This document shows, one piece after another, positions 58,614-60,598 of a DNA stretch of 60,598 nucleotides. Numbering within the stretch: the stretch's first letter is position 1; the number at the start of each line of letters is the position of its first letter. Where the stretch lies: assembly GCA_021779665.1 (NCBI GenBank), contig JAJYAG010000018.1:1-60598 (forward strand), given 5' to 3'. The notes under the pieces were generated by a model. That model saw only the letters and a program-made list of their open reading frames with translations, did no database searches and was not told the origin of the DNA. A program made the translations under genes and the position numbers. This DNA comes from Bacteroidota bacterium (GTDB taxonomy: Bacteria; Bacteroidota; Bacteroidia; Bacteroidales; JAAUTT01).

Positions 58614-60598
58614 GGTTTTTAAAATATTTAACAGGCTGGTGCATCGTTTTTTTATGGGTGTGTCAGCCTGCTATTTCTCAGTTACGCGATACAGTAGACC
58701 TTGACGAAGTGGTGGTTACAGGTGAAATGAAACCTGTAGTTACCGATCGTTCTCTATACCAGATTAAATCCATTTCGGCACGCGAAATAAGAGGCAGGGG
58801 AGCTACAAACCTTTCGGAGCTCCTGTCGAACGAACTTTCTTTTCGTATTTCCCAGGATGCAGCATTGGGATCTTCACTCCGGTTAAATGGTTTATCGGGC
58901 GAGCATGTTAAAATTCTGATGGATGGTGTTCCTGTTGTTGGCCGTCAGGCAGGTATTCTCGATTTAAGTCAGATCAATCTCTTTAAAGTTGATCATATTG
59001 AAGTTGTTGAAGGACCCATGTCGGTTATTTATGGTAGCAATGCTCTCGGAGGTGTTATCAATATTATTACGCAGCGTCCGGTTTATGGCGACCGTGGAAT
59101 ATATAAACTGCGAACCTATTACGAAACTGCCGGTGTTTACAACGTAGATCTGGATGGAGTTATTTCACGCAACAAGCATACATTTAATCTTAGCGGCGGA
59201 AGACATTTCTTTGGAGGATATTCAGCGCCCAATGACTATTTCCGCTATCAGACCTGGAAACCAAAGCTTCAGTGGAATGGTAACGCCGATTATTCCTTCC
59301 GCACTGATAAGTATAAATTAAACATTGGTTCGTCCATTTTTTCCGAAGAGTTGCGTAATAAGGGCAATCCTGTTGATAATCCAGAAAGGGCTAAAGACGA
59401 ATATCATTATACTGCCCGAAGCCTGAATAAAATTGATTTTACAGCGCCAATTTCCGACAAGTTTACCACAACTGTGCTTGCATCCTATTCTTATTATAAA
59501 AAGCGTAAAATTACCCGTGTAAAGGACCTTGTAACCCTGGAAGAATTTCCGTTTGATAACCCGACTGCACAGGACACGACAACATTTAACAATATCATGG
59601 GAAGGTGGATGCTGGGAGGGAAGTTTTCATCAAAATCCGAACTTCAATCGGGTGTGGAATATAATCAGGAAAACGGTTCGGGTAAAAGGATAGGAGGGGA
59701 CCAGTCGTTAAGTGAAACATCTGCTTTTGCCAGCTTCAAATATAAAATTTTTAACCCCTTCGATTTACAGGCTGGCCTGCGATATATTTATAATTCCCAG
59801 TTCGATGCTCCGTTGGTATATAATTTTAATGCTTTGTGGGACATCCATTCTAAAGTAAAACTGAGATTTTCGTACGGAAAAGGATTTCGTGCACCATCAT
59901 TGAAAGAGCTTTATTTCGAATTTATCGATATCAATCATAATGTACTCGGTAACGACAGCCTTCAGGCCGAAGAATCGGTTTACACCGGCTTAAATGCCGA
60001 TTATAGCATTAACAATAATCTTAACACAAGTTTGAATATTTTTCAGAATGTAATTGACAACAAAATAGATCTGCTTTACAATTCAACTGATGCCAGCAAG
60101 GCGCAGTATTACAATTTATCAGGTAAGAAAACAACAATCAGGGGTTTGAAACTCCTTGTAAACTATAGTTTTGATAATAAGTTAAAGATTCAGGCCGGGG
60201 GCCAGGTTAACGGACAATCGAAACTTGCATCCGAGTCCTATAATTGGTCAACAGATGCATCATTAAACACTTCCTACAATTTTCAGAAGCTTAAATCGAA
60301 GGTTTCGCTTTATTACAAGTACAATGGAAAATTTGTGTTTTATACAGCAAATTACGATGAGACAGGAAGTTTGGAAGCTGTAAACGAAAATTTTCTCAAT
60401 AAGTATCATTCTCTTGACTTTATCGTTACAAAATGGTTTTTGGACGATAAGATTGAGTTTTCAACAGGCGTAAAAAACGCGTTTAACAACACCAATATCC
60501 TTGGAAGAGGCTCTTCGGGTCCTCATAGCGGAGGCGGTGGTAATGACAATCCTGTTGGATGGGGGCGGAGCTTCTTTATTCAACTGCAATTCAACCTG
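58610..60598 (+). CDS. hmuR: TonB-dependent receptor, HmuR-like, cut by window end
   Basis: 663 residues visible with no stop; few are likely missing. GTG start at 58610 within GTGA of the upstream stop. Signal peptide, then the plug: VDLDEVVVTGEMKPV (TonB-box-like), SARE.RGRGATNLSELLSNELSF, VKILMDGVPVVGR, IEVVEGPMSVIYGSNALGGVINIIT. The barrel contains YGKGFRAPSLKELYF (FRAP motif). A late loop HSGGGGNDNPVGWGRSFFIQLQF is like the end of HmuR receptors. It imports heme across the outer membrane with HmuY. Confidence 0.9.
   Translation, partial: MRFLKYLTGWCIVFLWVCQPAISQLRDTVDLDEVVVTGEMKPVVTDRSLYQIKSISAREIRGRGATNLSELLSNELSFRISQDAALGSSLRLNGLSGEHVKILMDGVPVVGRQAGILDLSQINLFKVDHIEVVEGPMSVIYGSNALGGVINIITQRPVYGDRGIYKLRTYYETAGVYNVDLDGVISRNKHTFNLSGGRHFFGGYSAPNDYFRYQTWKPKLQWNGNADYSFRTDKYKLNIGSSIFSEELRNKGNPVDNPERAKDEYHYTARSLNKIDFTAPISDKFTTTVLASYSYYKKRKITRVKDLVTLEEFPFDNPTAQDTTTFNNIMGRWMLGGKFSSKSELQSGVEYNQENGSGKRIGGDQSLSETSAFASFKYKIFNPFDLQAGLRYIYNSQFDAPLVYNFNALWDIHSKVKLRFSYGKGFRAPSLKELYFEFIDINHNVLGNDSLQAEESVYTGLNADYSINNNLNTSLNIFQNVIDNKIDLLYNSTDASKAQYYNLSGKKTTIRGLKLLVNYSFDNKLKIQAGGQVNGQSKLASESYNWSTDASLNTSYNFQKLKSKVSLYYKYNGKFVFYTANYDETGSLEAVNENFLNKYHSLDFIVTKWFLDDKIEFSTGVKNAFNNTNILGRGSSGPHSGGGGNDNPVGWGRSFFIQLQFNL

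Noticed and set aside
1-60598. Prophage, integrative element or genomic island.
   Set aside because: No integrase, transposase, tRNA-associated ends or phage genes; gene content is ordinary chromosomal for this phylum.

Overview
The window looks like chromosomal DNA of a free-living, respiring member of the Bacteroidota (Bacteroidales/Marinilabiliales-like). The signs are: two secreted proteins with a type IX secretion (T9SS) C-terminal sorting domain; HmuY/HmuR-type heme uptake; DUF5777, DUF4349 and DUF2027 proteins; promoters of the TTTG / TAnnTTTG type; start codons that mostly lack a Shine-Dalgarno sequence; and moderate, AT-leaning base composition. No rRNA, tRNA, phage, integrase, transposase or CRISPR array was recognised. 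Both ends cut genes: an unknown protein on the left and a TonB-dependent receptor on the right.

Layout. 0-5.9 kb: metabolic singles (ABM/LsrG-like monooxygenase coupled to an iron-type alcohol dehydrogenase, a GT39-like membrane glycosyltransferase, a GNAT acetyltransferase, threonine aldolase). 5.9-11.8 kb: cluster A, with two lipoprotein cytochromes c, DUF4349, an esterase, a DUF5777 barrel, YceI and an OB-fold protein. 11.8-17.6 kb: an alpha/beta hydrolase with a small outer-membrane protein, queA, a DUF2027-Smr protein, a TPR-YaiO barrel and a thioesterase. 17.9-28.4 kb: a 2663-residue T9SS protein with three blocks of exactly seven FG-GAP/VCBS repeats, and its propeller-less paralogue. 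28.6-42.7 kb: a complete 14-gene nuoA-N operon with a short NuoG. Nine of its thirteen junctions hold repeats. 42.7-46.5 kb: prolyl oligopeptidase, a long MITE-like hairpin, a small membrane protein and an NmrA-type reductase. 46.6-56.2 kb: cluster B, with a hexaheme lipoprotein, an eight-gene minus-strand operon (lipoprotein cytochrome c, DUF5777 barrel, heptaheme cytochrome, cytochrome b, Fe-S protein, NrfD, an unknown Ig-like membrane protein, monoheme cytochrome c), a divergent Crp/Fnr regulator and a second OB-fold protein. 56.3-60.6 kb: a nucleoid-associated protein, then hmuY and hmuR.

How the genes fit together. NDH-1 reduces menaquinone. The cluster B proteins look like a molybdenum-free menaquinol:cytochrome c electron-transfer complex (NrfD + Fe-S + cytochrome b + heptaheme c), analogous in parts list to the Cbc/Hmc/Qrc-type complexes. 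It has extra lipoprotein cytochromes and a barrel protein that could carry electrons to the outer membrane. The heme-uptake pair next door would supply heme. Cluster A repeats several cluster B families (DUF5777, OB-fold, the small lipoprotein cytochrome module), which suggests a duplicated functional set. The most system-like candidate in the window is cluster B with its Crp/Fnr regulator and the sequence motif shared by the regulator and hexaheme-cytochrome promoters.
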